Part shown: positions 38,979 through 47,139 of the stretch, in pieces
Layout of the letters: every line of letters starts with the position of its first letter
How positions within the stretch are numbered: the first letter of the stretch is position 1
NCBI RefSeq assembly: GCF_000621805.1
Contig: NZ_JHXH01000010.1
Location: 44,509 to 108,508 of the forward strand
DNA length: 64,000 nt
Reading direction: 5' to 3'
Origin: Ruminococcus sp. FC2018
GTDB taxonomy: Bacteria > Bacillota > Clostridia > Oscillospirales > Ruminococcaceae
Translations under genes and position numbers: made by a program
Notes under the pieces: generated by a model
Databases searched by the model: none
What the model saw: only the letters and a program-made list of their open reading frames with translations
Told to the model about the DNA's origin: nothing

Positions 38979-40178
38979 ATGGCAAAGGCACATTTTGAAA
39001 GAACCAAACCACATGTAAACATTGGTACCATCGGTCACGTTGACCACGGTAAGACAACTCTTACCGCTGCTATCACAAAGACTCTTGCTCTGGAGGGTCT
39101 TGCTGAGAAGAAGGACTATGCTAATATCGACTCTGCTCCTGAGGAGAGAGAAAGAGGTATTACGATCAACACCGCTCACGTTGAGTATGAGACAAAGAAC
39201 CGTCACTATGCTCACGTTGACTGCCCGGGTCACGCTGACTATGTAAAGAACATGATCACCGGTGCTGCTCAGATGGACGGCGCTATCCTGGTCGTTGCTT
39301 CTTCCGATGGTCCTATGGCTCAGACAAGAGAGCACCTTCTGCTCGCTCGTCAGGTTGGCGTTCCTGCAATCGTTGTATTCATGAACAAGGCTGATCAGGT
39401 TGACGACGAAGAGCTGCTCGATCTGGTTGAGATGGACATCAGAGAGCTGCTTGACAAGTACGAGTTCCCAGGCGATGATACTCCTATCATCAGAGGTTCT
39501 GCACTTGCTGCTCTTGAAGCTCCGGACGATCTTAACGATCCTGCTTACAAGCCTATCCTTGACCTTATGGACGCTGTTGACAGCTTTATCCCAACACCTG
39601 ACAGAAAGGCAGACCTGCCGTTCCTGATGCCTGTTGAGGACGTATTCACGATCACAGGCCGTGGTACAGTTGCTACCGGTAGAGTAGAAAGAGGTCAGCT
39701 CAAGACTGGTGAGGAAGTTGAGATCATCGGTCTTACAGAGGAAAGAGCTAAGACTGTTGTAACAGGTATCGAGATGTTCAGAAAGATCCTTGACTACGCT
39801 GAGGCAGGCGACAACATCGGCGCACTGCTGCGTGGTGTTCAGAGAACTGACATCAAGAGAGGCCAGGTTCTTTGCAAGCCGGGCTCCATTCACCCAGAGA
39901 CCAAGTTCTCCGGTCAGGTTTACGTTCTGAAGAAGGAAGAGGGCGGCCGTCATACTCCGTTCTTCAACAACTACAGACCTCAGTTCTATTTCAGAACAAC
40001 AGACGTTACAGGCGTTATCAGCCTTCCTGCTGATAAGGAAATGTGCATGCCTGGCGATAACGTAGAGATGGACGTTGAGCTTATCACTCCTATCGCTATC
40101 GAAGAGGGTCTGAGATTCGCTATCCGTGAGGGTGGTAGAACAGTTGGTTCCGGCGTTGTTACCAAGATCAACAAGTAA
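38979..40178 (+). CDS. tuf: translation elongation factor Tu
   Basis: 399 residues from the ATG at 38979 (AAGGAGG upstream), giving [14 protein letters not shown]. Complete G domain ([22 protein letters not shown]) and beta domains. Delivers aminoacyl-tRNA to the ribosome. Codon use is strongly biased, as expected for a highly expressed gene. Confidence 0.98.
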   Translation: MAKAHFERTKPHVNIGTIGHVDHGKTTLTAAITKTLALEGLAEKKDYANIDSAPEERERGITINTAHVEYETKNRHYAHVDCPGHADYVKNMITGAAQMDGAILVVASSDGPMAQTREHLLLARQVGVPAIVVFMNKADQVDDEELLDLVEMDIRELLDKYEFPGDDTPIIRGSALAALEAPDDLNDPAYKPILDLMDAVDSFIPTPDRKADLPFLMPVEDVFTITGRGTVATGRVERGQLKTGEEVEIIGLTEERAKTVVTGIEMFRKILDYAEAGDNIGALLRGVQRTDIKRGQVLCKPGSIHPETKFSGQVYVLKKEEGGRHTPFFNNYRPQFYFRTTDVTGVISLPADKEMCMPGDNVEMDVELITPIAIEEGLRFAIREGGRTVGSGVVTKINK

Positions 40179-40210
40179 TCTTGAAACGCTGAATAGCTAA
40201 TATGCAATTC

Positions 40211-40246
40211 AAGGGAGTTATCCGAAAGGATAGCTCCCTTTTTGTG
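40211..40246 (+). terminator. terminator of tuf
   Basis: Stem AAGGGAGTTATCC / GGATAGCTCCCTT with a GAAA tetraloop, then TTTTTG. Confidence 0.9.
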
Positions 40247-40276
40247 TTGACAAAAGTGCGGATGTTAATGTATAAT
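40247..40276 (+). promoter_or_regulatory. promoter of the DUF1648-ABC operon
   Basis: TTGACA (40247-40252) and TATAAT (40271-40276), spacer 18 bp, directly after the tuf terminator. Confidence 0.75.
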
Positions 40277-40307
40277 GTTAAATGAAAAGACAGAATGGGG
40301 GATAACA

Positions 40308-40808
40308 TTGAAACTGTTCAAACGTGTTCATATCGCCTCAAATGTGCTGGCACTCGTTATGCTGACAACATTCCTCGTGTGGACATTCTGCACACTGTCA
40401 GACCTGCCGCAGAAATTCGGTATCCACTACGACATAGACGGCAATTTCGACATTTACAGCGAAAACAGAGTAATGGCGTTCTACCCGTTCTTTGCAGGTT
40501 ATGGGCTGTTTGTGATATTCAGCCTGCTTTCATTTGCCGCAAGCAAAATAAAAAAGGTCGGCGGTAAGTACAAGGAGAATGAAACTGAGGGCATACGCCT
40601 TGTAATAAGGTTTCTGTGCGATATGCTCAAACTGTGCTGGGCAGTGTTCTGGGCGTTCTGGTCATTCCACGTTATACACCAGTCACGCTGGCATTTCATC
40701 ATAAACCGAAATTTCACAATAGTGCTTGTCCTTGCTTTGCCGCTGTTCGCCGCAATCGCCGCTGATGAAGTAAGAAAACACAAAATGAGAAAACAGGAGA
40801 AAACATGA
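40308..40808 (+). CDS. DUF1648-type membrane protein
   Basis: 166 residues from a TTG six bases after GGGGGATA; an upstream in-frame ATG overlaps the -10 box. Four membrane segments. The stretch DLPQKFGIHYDIDGNFD after the first helix is the DUF1648 signature found in SdpI-like immunity proteins and membrane-stress proteins. It overlaps the ABC ATPase gene by 4 bp (ATGA), so the two are translationally coupled. Confidence 0.82.
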   Translation: MKLFKRVHIASNVLALVMLTTFLVWTFCTLSDLPQKFGIHYDIDGNFDIYSENRVMAFYPFFAGYGLFVIFSLLSFAASKIKKVGGKYKENETEGIRLVIRFLCDMLKLCWAVFWAFWSFHVIHQSRWHFIINRNFTIVLVLALPLFAAIAADEVRKHKMRKQEKT

Positions 40809-41506
40809 GCTACATTGAATTTAAGGACGTTGTAAAAGAGTACAAAATGGGCGAGACCACGATACTCGCCAACGATAACGTCAATTTTACTATCGAAAAA
40901 GGCGAGCTTTGCGTTATCGTCGGTGCGTCGGGCGCAGGTAAGACCACTATCCTCAACCTGCTGGGCGGCATGGACACCTGCACCGGCGGCAATATCATCA
41001 TCGACGGACAGGATATTGCAGGCTTTTCCAAAAAGCAGCTGACAACTTTCCGCCGCAACGACGTGGGTTTTGTATTCCAGTTCTATAATCTGATAAATAA
41101 CCTGACTGCAAAGGAAAATGTTGAGCTTGCCACCCAGATATGCGCCGATGTTATGGGTGCGGAAGAAGCTCTCAATGCCGTCGGACTTGCAGAGAGAATG
41201 AATAACTTTCCCTCGCAGCTCTCAGGCGGCGAACAGCAGAGAGTCTCTATTGCAAGAGCTATTGCCAAAAAGCCAAAGCTCCTGCTTTGCGATGAGCCCA
41301 CCGGAGCGCTGGACTACGTGACGGGAAAGTCTATACTCAAGCTTTTGCAGACGCTCAGCCGTGATTTCGGAGTCACTGTCGTTATCATCACCCATAACTC
41401 CGCTATTAAACCCATAGCCGACAGAACTATCTCCGTTAAATCAGGCAAAATCAAAGCTGTCGAGCTTAACGCAAACCCTGTTGACATCGACGAGATAGAG
41501 TGGTAA
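40805..41506 (+). CDS. ABC transporter ATPase, MacB/LolD type, without permease
   Basis: 233 residues: Walker [12 protein letters not shown]-loop FQFYNL, signature [14 protein letters not shown], Walker [13 protein letters not shown] and H-loop ITHN. The C-terminal [10 protein letters not shown] is typical of ATPases paired with FtsX-type permeases in clostridia. No permease follows: a terminator and a tRNA come next. It may work with the DUF1648 protein, with a permease elsewhere, or be left over after loss of one. Confidence 0.92.
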   Translation: MSYIEFKDVVKEYKMGETTILANDNVNFTIEKGELCVIVGASGAGKTTILNLLGGMDTCTGGNIIIDGQDIAGFSKKQLTTFRRNDVGFVFQFYNLINNLTAKENVELATQICADVMGAEEALNAVGLAERMNNFPSQLSGGEQQRVSIARAIAKKPKLLLCDEPTGALDYVTGKSILKLLQTLSRDFGVTVVIITHNSAIKPIADRTISVKSGKIKAVELNANPVDIDEIEW

Positions 41507-41528
41507 ACTGCATAACAGCGATTGAAAC

Positions 41529-41558
41529 AGCACCTGCTTTGACAGTAGGTGCTTTTTG
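41529..41558. terminator. terminator of the ABC gene
   Basis: Stem AGCACCT / AGGTGCT (41529-41535, 41547-41553) followed by TTTTT. Confidence 0.75.
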
Positions 41559-41559
41559 A

Positions 41560-41694
41560 TTTTGGCAGCATCGCATGACTCTTTTTCACTTTTGAGAATC
41601 TACATAATTTTAGTGAGGTAATGATAATTATTACAGCAGCCATTACAACAACAGCTGCAATGATCGCAATTATGACCTTGATCTTTTTAGACAT
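41560..41694 (-). pseudogene. possible remnant of a membrane protein gene
   Basis: From an ATG at 41694 the minus strand reads a basic start and one clear hydrophobic helix (IIAIIAAVVVMAAVIIIITSL), then turns into sequence without protein character and runs through the ABC terminator. It may be the decayed 5' end of a membrane-protein gene. The ribosome site is weak. It could also be chance. Confidence 0.3.
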
Positions 41695-41931
41695 CGAAAG
41701 CACTACCAAAATCTGTTTATTATATTATAAAACAAAAAATGGCTGTTGTCAATCGTAAACAGCGGATAGTGTACCTGACCCTGTCCACTCCGCCGCCACA
41801 CAAAAATATCCGCCTTCGGAACGTACCCAAAGGCGGACAAGCGTGCAAAAGTAAGCACCGCAAAAGACCGACGAGGCTTTTGCGGAAAGGAGGAGCAGCG
41901 CAGTGAGCGCGAGATGATTTTAAACAGATAA

Positions 41932-41968
41932 TAAAAAATCGTCGCAAGCAATACGAAGCTTGCGACGA
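41932..41968 (-). terminator. terminator of tRNA-Leu
   Basis: Stem CGTCGCAAGC / GCTTGCGACG, then ATTTTTTATT on the minus strand. Confidence 0.85.
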
Positions 41969-41973
41969 CGCAG

Positions 41974-42056
41974 TGGGGGAAATGGGACTTGAACCCACAC
42001 GATATTGCTATCGGCAGATTTTGAGTCTGCTGCGTCTGCCATTCCGCCATTCCCCC
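41974..42056 (-). tRNA. tRNA-Leu (anticodon CAA)
   Basis: 83 nt on the minus strand. Acceptor GGGGGAA / TTCCCCC with A73, anticodon stem GCAGA / TCTGC with loop CTCAAAA (anticodon CAA), a long variable arm (CGATA...TATCG) as in class II tRNAs, and GGGTTCAAGTCCC T-arm. The 3' CCA is not encoded and must be added after transcription. Confidence 0.95.
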
Positions 42057-42170
42057 GTTTAAAGTACAAAATATTATATCACATTTCTACAAACTTGTCA
42101 AGGTTGCAAATTTTGAAAAAAATAAGCTGATTATTTGTGCCCTTTTGCTTAAAATTCGTTAAAAAAGCCC

Positions 42171-42199
42171 TTGATTTTTGTTTGATTTTGTGATATAAT
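42171..42199 (+). promoter_or_regulatory. promoter of the CheY/CheX-like pair
   Basis: TTGATT (42171-42176) and TATAAT (42194-42199), spacer 17 bp. Confidence 0.7.
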
Positions 42200-42235
42200 T
42201 CTATTGTATCTAATAAACGTATAGGAGGCAATAAT

Positions 42236-42616
42236 ATGACATTACAAGATCTTACTGTTCTGATCTGCGACGACTCAATGTTCGCAAGAAAGAAACTTAG
42301 CATGGCTATCGCCAATATGGGCGTAGGTCAGATATTTGAGGCTGCCGATGGTGCGGAGGCTATTGAAAAATATGACGAGTGCAATCCTGATGTGGTATTT
42401 ATGGACATTATAATGCCTAAGGTAACAGGAATTGACGCTCTGAAAGCTATTGTTGCCAAGCACCCGGATGCAAAGGTCGTAATGGCATCCTCTGTGGGAA
42501 CACAGGGGCACCTTAAGGATGCGCTCAAAGCGGGTGCGGCAGACTTTTTGCAGAAGCCTATAACTGATGAGGATGCAAAAAAGATCCTTGAAAATGCTGC
42601 GAAAGGAGTTTTGTAA
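42236..42616 (+). CDS. CheY-like single-domain response regulator
   Basis: 126 residues, receiver domain only: acidic D12/D13, phospho-acceptor D57 (VVFMDIIMP), Ser85/86 and K107 (FLQKPI). No output domain, so it acts by protein contact as CheY does. ATG after AGGAGGCAATA. Its stop codon directly abuts the ATG of the next gene, which encodes a CheX-like domain expected to dephosphorylate CheY-type proteins. No kinase or flagellar gene is in the window. Confidence 0.93.
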   Translation: MTLQDLTVLICDDSMFARKKLSMAIANMGVGQIFEAADGAEAIEKYDECNPDVVFMDIIMPKVTGIDALKAIVAKHPDAKVVMASSVGTQGHLKDALKAGAADFLQKPITDEDAKKILENAAKGVL

Positions 42617-43501
42617 ATGTTTGCGCAATTTTTTGGCGGTTATCTTCTCAATAAGGGATTGGTCAACTCCCAGGACCTTACAACAGCGATCGAGGACAAA
42701 AAGAATACCCGTATGCGTCTTGGCGTGCTTGCTATCAATGCAGGTCTTATGACGGCTCAGCAGGTTGAGCACGTAAACATCACTCAGCAGAGCGTGGATA
42801 AGAGATTCGGTGATCTTGCTGTAGAGCTTGGATACGTTACAAATGACGACGTTGAAAAGCTGCTTTCACAGCAGCCTACAGACTATCTGCTTCTTGGACA
42901 GACTCTGGTGAACAACGGCGTGCTTACAAATTCTCAGTTTGAAGAGGCAATAAATGCTTACAAGGCAGAGACACAGTTTTCTGATGAGGATATAAGCGAC
43001 AACCAGAATGAGGTGCTTGCAAGAGTTATCAATGATTTCTATCATTTTGACAGCGCAGAAAATGCAAGGATATACACAGACTATGTAACTCTTCTGTTCA
43101 AAAACGTCATCAGATTTATCGGCGACGATTTTACACCGCTTAAATCACATATGGTAAGAGAGTATAACGCAAAGAATCTGGTAAGGCAGTCCTTTACGGG
43201 AAGCTATAACTCTGTTGCCTGCATTGCGGCGGACGACGAAGCTTATAAGGGGCTTGCAGAGCGTTTTTCAAAGGAAAGCTTTACCGAGATCGACGACTTC
43301 GTTGATGCGACTATCGGTGAGTTTCTGAATGTGGTTGACGGACTTTTTGCTGTTAACGAGTCCAACGAGTACGGTGTTGAGCTTACCATGAGTCCGCAGG
43401 AGGTCGTTAAGGACACTAAGGTGGACTTTGTAAAATCCGGATTCTGTATCCCGGTCCAGTTCCCCTTCGGAACAGTGGATTTCGTAATCTGCAATCAGTA
43501 A
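42617..43501 (+). CDS. four-repeat MshEN-like / CheX-like protein
   Basis: 294 residues, soluble. Residues 5-116 hold four repeats of the form xLG-x6-G-x11-(L/V)-x3-Q, with the first Gly at 7, 36, 65 and 94, an exact 29-residue period. This equals the 24-residue motif plus 5-residue spacer of MshEN domains, which bind cyclic-di-GMP in type II secretion and type IV pilus ATPases. Repeats 2 and 3 begin with Arg (R34, R63). Residues about 140-294 resemble CheX/CheC phosphatases; E235 and N238 form the catalytic ExxN motif (GEFLNVV). Coupled to the CheY-like gene. Inferred role: cyclic-di-GMP-tuned dephosphorylation of that receiver. Confidence 0.82.
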   Translation: MFAQFFGGYLLNKGLVNSQDLTTAIEDKKNTRMRLGVLAINAGLMTAQQVEHVNITQQSVDKRFGDLAVELGYVTNDDVEKLLSQQPTDYLLLGQTLVNNGVLTNSQFEEAINAYKAETQFSDEDISDNQNEVLARVINDFYHFDSAENARIYTDYVTLLFKNVIRFIGDDFTPLKSHMVREYNAKNLVRQSFTGSYNSVACIAADDEAYKGLAERFSKESFTEIDDFVDATIGEFLNVVDGLFAVNESNEYGVELTMSPQEVVKDTKVDFVKSGFCIPVQFPFGTVDFVICNQ

Positions 43502-43517
43502 AAATAGTTTATAACAG

Positions 43518-43549
43518 GCGGCTTGCAATTCCTGCGAGCCGCTTTGCGG
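43518..43549 (+). terminator. possible terminator after the CheX-like gene
   Basis: Stem GCGGCTTGC / GCGAGCCGC (43518-43526, 43534-43542) with one G-U pair; the following T-run is short. Confidence 0.45.
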
Positions 43550-43596
43550 TGCTTTTGACCGACGTTTCGGGGTAAGCAAGTTTTTTTATAAAACAC

Positions 43597-43625
43597 TTGA
43601 AATTTATAGTAGGATATGCTATAAT
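43597..43625 (+). promoter_or_regulatory. promoter of SRP RNA
   Basis: TTGAAA (43597-43602) and TATAAT (43620-43625), spacer 17 bp; the RNA begins about 30 bp downstream. Confidence 0.8.
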
Positions 43626-43654
43626 GTTAAAGGCTTAAAATGAGTGAATATGAT

Positions 43655-43802
43655 GTTCCTCATCGATCCGAGATATAGGTGTGCGGGTCCTGTGCAATGA
43701 AACGCTGTGAACCATGTCAGGCGGGGAACCGAGCAGCATTAAGCAGTCTGTTTCGTGTGACACAGTTTCGCCTGCATACCTATATGTCGGATCGATTTTT
43801 TA
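43655..43802 (+). ncRNA. ffs: signal recognition particle RNA
   Basis: The apical core is clear: ACCATGTCAGG, then GGAACCGAGCAGCATTAAG, the conserved helix 8 loop that binds Ffh. The whole RNA folds into one rod: ATCGATCCGAGATATAGGTGT (from 43662) pairs with ACCTATATGTCGGATCGAT (to 43796), followed by a T-run. Ends are approximate. Placed just before dnaX, as scr is in B. subtilis. Confidence 0.9.
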
Positions 43803-43816
43803 AGGAGTGTGAAAGA

Positions 43817-45412
43817 ATGTATCAGGCGCTATACCGCAAATGGAGACCTATGTCGTTTGACGACGTTGTATCCCAGCCTCATGTCACAACTACCCTTAAA
43901 AATCAGATAAAAAACGGCAAGACCGCTCACGCCTATCTTTTCACAGGCTCAAGGGGCACAGGTAAAACGACCTGCGCCAGGATTTTTGCAAAGGCTGTGA
44001 ACTGCGAAAATCCACATGACGGTGAGCCATGCCTTGACTGTAAGATATGTAAGGCTGCTGATAACGGCACTCTGGCGGATATAATAGAGATAGATGCCGC
44101 TTCAAACTCAAAGGTGGACGATATAAGAGAGCTTCGTGAGGGAGTTATTTATACGCCTGAAATGTGTAAATATAAGGTGTATATAATCGATGAGGTCCAT
44201 ATGCTTTCCCCGGGCGCATTCAACGCCCTGCTGAAAACTATGGAGGAGCCTCCCGAGCACGTTAAGTTTATCCTTGCCACCACCGAGATACATAAAGTCC
44301 CTGCTACGATAGTTTCAAGGTGCCAGCATTTTGATTTCCACAGGATCCGCACAGAGGATATTGTAAGCAGATTGACCTTTATTTCACAGCAGGAGGGATT
44401 TACCCTTGAAAAGGATGCTGCGGAAATGATAGCAAGGCTTTCCGACGGCGGAATGCGTGATGCTCTTTCGCTGCTCGACCAGTGCGTTGCCTTTGATGAC
44501 CATATTACGCTGGATGTTGTGTCCGGTGCGTCGGGGATCGCAGGGCGGGATTATCTGTTTGATATTATTGAAAAAATTGCCGATAAGGATGCGGCAGGGG
44601 CGCTTGAAGTTGTGGACAAGCTTTACGGTATGTCCAAGGACCTTAAAGTGCTTGCAAATGAGCTGCTGGTGCAGATGAGAAATGTTATGCTTGTCAAGAC
44701 GGTGGACAACAGCAGGGAACTGGTGATATGCCTTCCGGACGAGTATGAACGGCTAAGCGGTATTGCACAGAAACTCAAGCTTGAGGATATTTTGAGAAAT
44801 ATCTCCGTGCTTCAGCAGTGCAGCGAGAGATTTGCAAGGTGTACCTCAAAGCGGATAGAGCTGGAAATGACCTTTATCAAGCTTTGTACCGACACACAGG
44901 GCAACGCAGAGGTTAGAGCTGCTGTGCAAAGTACTTCCGGTGCGGAGGTCAGCGTCCTTATGAAACGTATAGCCTCGCTGGAAAGCAGACTTGCAAACGC
45001 CGGGACAGTCCAGGCGGTACAGACAGCTGCTCCACCGGAACCTAAACAGTACGATCCCGAGCTTCAGAAGCTTAACGCCGACAACGACAAGCCACTTAAA
45101 CAATGGAGCGATATACTTGCAAAGATAAGGGATAAAAGCCCGGCGATAGGTTCCTTCTTAAAGGACTCGGTGGCATTTATAAAAGAAGGAAATCTTTTTC
45201 TTATCGTCCAGAGCGACTTTTATCTTAAAAAGTTCAAGGCGTCAAGTGATGCCAATATTATAAATGAAGTAATGAACGAAATGTATGGACAGACTTTCAA
45301 TATCAAGGTCAAGTCAGCTAAAAAGGCTGATCCAGCCGATGCGGAAGATCCCACTAATCAGCTGCTTCAGAAGGCTATGGACACAGGTATTGAAGTTGAA
45401 ATAAAAAATTGA
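43817..45412 (+). CDS. dnaX: DNA polymerase III subunits gamma/tau
   Basis: 531 residues from the ATG at 43817 (AAGGAG upstream), starting MYQALYRKWRPMSFDDVV. An upstream reading frame runs through the SRP RNA and is not used. Clamp-loader AAA+ ATPase with Walker A GSRGTGKTT, the Cys4 zinc module (CENP...CLDCKICK), DEVHML, and the LATTEIHKVPATIVSRCQ sensor stretch. First gene of dnaX-YbaB-recR. Confidence 0.96.
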   Translation: MYQALYRKWRPMSFDDVVSQPHVTTTLKNQIKNGKTAHAYLFTGSRGTGKTTCARIFAKAVNCENPHDGEPCLDCKICKAADNGTLADIIEIDAASNSKVDDIRELREGVIYTPEMCKYKVYIIDEVHMLSPGAFNALLKTMEEPPEHVKFILATTEIHKVPATIVSRCQHFDFHRIRTEDIVSRLTFISQQEGFTLEKDAAEMIARLSDGGMRDALSLLDQCVAFDDHITLDVVSGASGIAGRDYLFDIIEKIADKDAAGALEVVDKLYGMSKDLKVLANELLVQMRNVMLVKTVDNSRELVICLPDEYERLSGIAQKLKLEDILRNISVLQQCSERFARCTSKRIELEMTFIKLCTDTQGNAEVRAAVQSTSGAEVSVLMKRIASLESRLANAGTVQAVQTAAPPEPKQYDPELQKLNADNDKPLKQWSDILAKIRDKSPAIGSFLKDSVAFIKEGNLFLIVQSDFYLKKFKASSDANIINEVMNEMYGQTFNIKVKSAKKADPADAEDPTNQLLQKAMDTGIEVEIKN

Positions 45413-45430
45413 CTGTAAGGAGTTTTTGAA

Positions 45431-45781
45431 ATGAAAGCAAGATTACCACAGGGAATGGGCAAGGGTCCGTCAAATAATATGAACCAGATGCTCAAGCAGG
45501 CTCAGCAGATGCAGGATAAGATCACCGAGCTCCAGGCTGACCTTGAGCAGAGAGAGTTCACAGGCACAGCAGGCGGCGGTGTTGTTGAGGTGGTTATCAA
45601 CGGCAAGAGAAACGTGCTCAAGCTGAATATCAAGCCTGAGGTGGTTGACCCTAACGATGTTGAAATGCTCCAGGACCTTATTATGAGTGCATTCAACCAG
45701 GCAGTTGAGACACTGGACAAGACCAGCGACGAGGAAATGAAACAGCTTACAGGCGGCGTTTCCTTCCCGGGTCTGTTCTGA
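45431..45781 (+). CDS. YbaB/EbfC nucleoid-associated protein
   Basis: 116 residues: an N-terminal helical region rich in Met/Gln (MNQMLKQAQQMQDKITELQ) and the beta core GTAGGGVVEVVINGKRNVLKLNIKPEVVDP. A dimeric DNA-binding protein almost always found between dnaX and recR. One base separates its stop from the recR start. Confidence 0.95.
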   Translation: MKARLPQGMGKGPSNNMNQMLKQAQQMQDKITELQADLEQREFTGTAGGGVVEVVINGKRNVLKLNIKPEVVDPNDVEMLQDLIMSAFNQAVETLDKTSDEEMKQLTGGVSFPGLF

Positions 45782-45782
45782 T

Positions 45783-46385
45783 ATGGCGGACACTAACGCT
45801 TTGCCTTTGGTGCTGCTCACAGAGCAGTTTGCCAAGCTTCCCGGCATCGGCATGAAGTCGGCGCAAAGACTGGCTTACCATGTAATGTCCATGTCTGAGG
45901 AGGAAGCAAAAGCCTTTGCGGACGCCATTTCAAGCGTCCACAGCAAGGTGCATCTTTGCAGACGGTGCCAGAATTTCACTGAAAAGGATATATGCAGTGT
46001 GTGCTCCGACGGGAAAAGAGACCACTCACTGGTGTGCGTGGTGGAGAGTCCCAAGGATATTACCGCCTTTGAAGGCTCACGTGAATTCAACGGTGTGTAC
46101 CATGTTCTTCACGGGCTTTTGTCGCCTATGGAAAACATCGGTCCTCAGGATCTGAAAATAACCGAGCTTTTAAAGCGCATTGACACCGAGGGGATCACCG
46201 AGGTGATTATGGCGACAAATCCCACGGTGGAAGGTGAGAGCACAGCCATGTATATATCAAAGCTTCTCAAGCCTTTAGGCGTTAAGGTCACAAGGCTTGC
46301 CTTTGGCTTGCCTGTTGGCGGAAGTCTTGAATATGCGGATAAAGAAACGCTTAATGAGGCTATCAAAAACCGAAACGAGATATAA
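45783..46385 (+). CDS. recR: recombination protein RecR
   Basis: 200 residues: helix-hairpin-helix (FAKLPGIGMKSAQRLAYHV), Cys4 zinc finger (CRRC...CSVC), Toprim domain (VVESPKDITAFE, TNPTVEGESTAMYI) and the C-terminal Walker-like tail. Acts with RecF/RecO in loading RecA at gaps. The stop TAA is also the first three bases of the repeat element that follows. Confidence 0.96.
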   Translation: MADTNALPLVLLTEQFAKLPGIGMKSAQRLAYHVMSMSEEEAKAFADAISSVHSKVHLCRRCQNFTEKDICSVCSDGKRDHSLVCVVESPKDITAFEGSREFNGVYHVLHGLLSPMENIGPQDLKITELLKRIDTEGITEVIMATNPTVEGESTAMYISKLLKPLGVKVTRLAFGLPVGGSLEYADKETLNEAIKNRNEI

Positions 46386-46636
46386 TTAATGTGTCCTAAA
46401 TAACCGCCCTCAGGCGGTTATTGCCCCGAACATAGTTCGGGGAGCGCAAATTCTTTTCAATATTGGGAATTTGCGCGTCACATTTATTGATGTCAAGCTC
46501 ATTTTTTCCTAAAGGGCAAAACAAAGTGCAAGAAAAATTCTCAATATCATTCTTTTTTCTTGCACTTTGACAACTAAAAATATGCTTTAAAAAGCTATAT
46601 AAAGCCGATTTTTAGTTGTTGAGCAGACATTAATTA
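46383..46636. repeat. 254 bp hairpin-array element with inverted ends
   Basis: Ends TAATTAATGT (46383-46392) and ACATTAATTA (46627-46636) are perfect inverted copies. Between them stand five separate hairpins in a row: AATAACCGCC/GGCGGTTATT (46399-46422), CCCCGAAC/GTTCGGGG (46424-46442), GCGCAAATTC/GAATTTGCGC (46444-46476), a 16 bp arm pair CAAAGTGCAAGAAAAA and its complement (46522-46569), and CAACTAAAAAT/ATTTTTAGTTG (46571-46618). A segment near 46486-46501 resembles the right end. No gene inside. Either a small non-autonomous element or a structured RNA. Confidence 0.7.
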
Positions 46637-46637
46637 A

Positions 46638-46668
46638 AACTCCCTGTTGATGCAGGGAGTTTTTTTTA
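46638..46668. terminator. terminator between recR and tadA
   Basis: Stem CTCCCTG / CAGGGAG with eight T on the plus side and an A/T-rich minus side. Confidence 0.85.
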
Positions 46669-47139
46669 TGTCTGTTTTTTGTTTTCCCGGAGCTGTCTGA
46701 AAAAGCGGCTTAGTATATCCGCACATTCCTCTTTAAGCACCCCTCCAACCAGCTGTGGTTTATGATTGTAGGGCAGTTCAAACAGGTTTACCACCGAGCC
46801 GCATGAACCCGCCTTAGGATCGGATGCGCCGAACACAACACGCTGTATCCTTGAATTTATTATTGCCCCTGCACACATGGGACAAGGTTCAAGGGTAACA
46901 TAAAGCTCACAGTCTATCAGCCTCCAGCCCCCAAGTTTTCTGCTTGCGGTCTCTATGGCGACTATCTCTGCATGGGTAAGGGGGGATCTGCCGTATTCAC
47001 GGCGGTTAAAGCCTCTGCCCACAATCTCCCCGGTGGAGCGTTTTACAACTATTGCCCCCACAGGGACCTCTCCCTGCCGGGCAGCAAGCTCCGCCAGTTC
47101 CAGAGCCTTTCGCATATAGATCTCATCTCTGTCCATCAT
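46666..47139 (-). CDS. tadA: tRNA-specific adenosine deaminase TadA
   Basis: 157 residues with the cytidine-deaminase fold: zinc ligand and catalytic HAE (HAEIVAIE) and PCPMC, plus the TadA-type INSRIQRVVFGASDPKAG. Converts A34 to inosine in tRNA-Arg(ACG). A 4 bp overlap with the preceding CPBP gene indicates coupling. Confidence 0.94.
   Translation of the reverse strand: MMDRDEIYMRKALELAELAARQGEVPVGAIVVKRSTGEIVGRGFNRREYGRSPLTHAEIVAIETASRKLGGWRLIDCELYVTLEPCPMCAGAIINSRIQRVVFGASDPKAGSCGSVVNLFELPYNHKPQLVGGVLKEECADILSRFFRQLRENKKQT

Larger units (their letters stand above)
41507..41973. other. 467 bp hairpin-rich spacer before tRNA-Leu
   Basis: Holds the ABC terminator, a possible gene remnant (41560-41694), then two hairpins: TCCGCCTT/AAGGCGGA (41809-41837) and CCGCAAAAG/CTTTTGCGG (41858-41885), and the tRNA terminator. 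No intact gene is seen. Confidence 0.6.

Noticed and set aside
38931..39953. 340-codon minus-strand frame
   Set aside because: Antisense shadow of tuf, whose strong codon bias leaves few stops opposite.
43679..43816. Upstream extension of dnaX
   Set aside because: The extra codons run through the SRP RNA; a ribosome site and family start are at 43817.
46383..46636. CRISPR-like array
   Set aside because: The repeated units are different palindromes, not direct repeats with spacers, and no cas genes are present.
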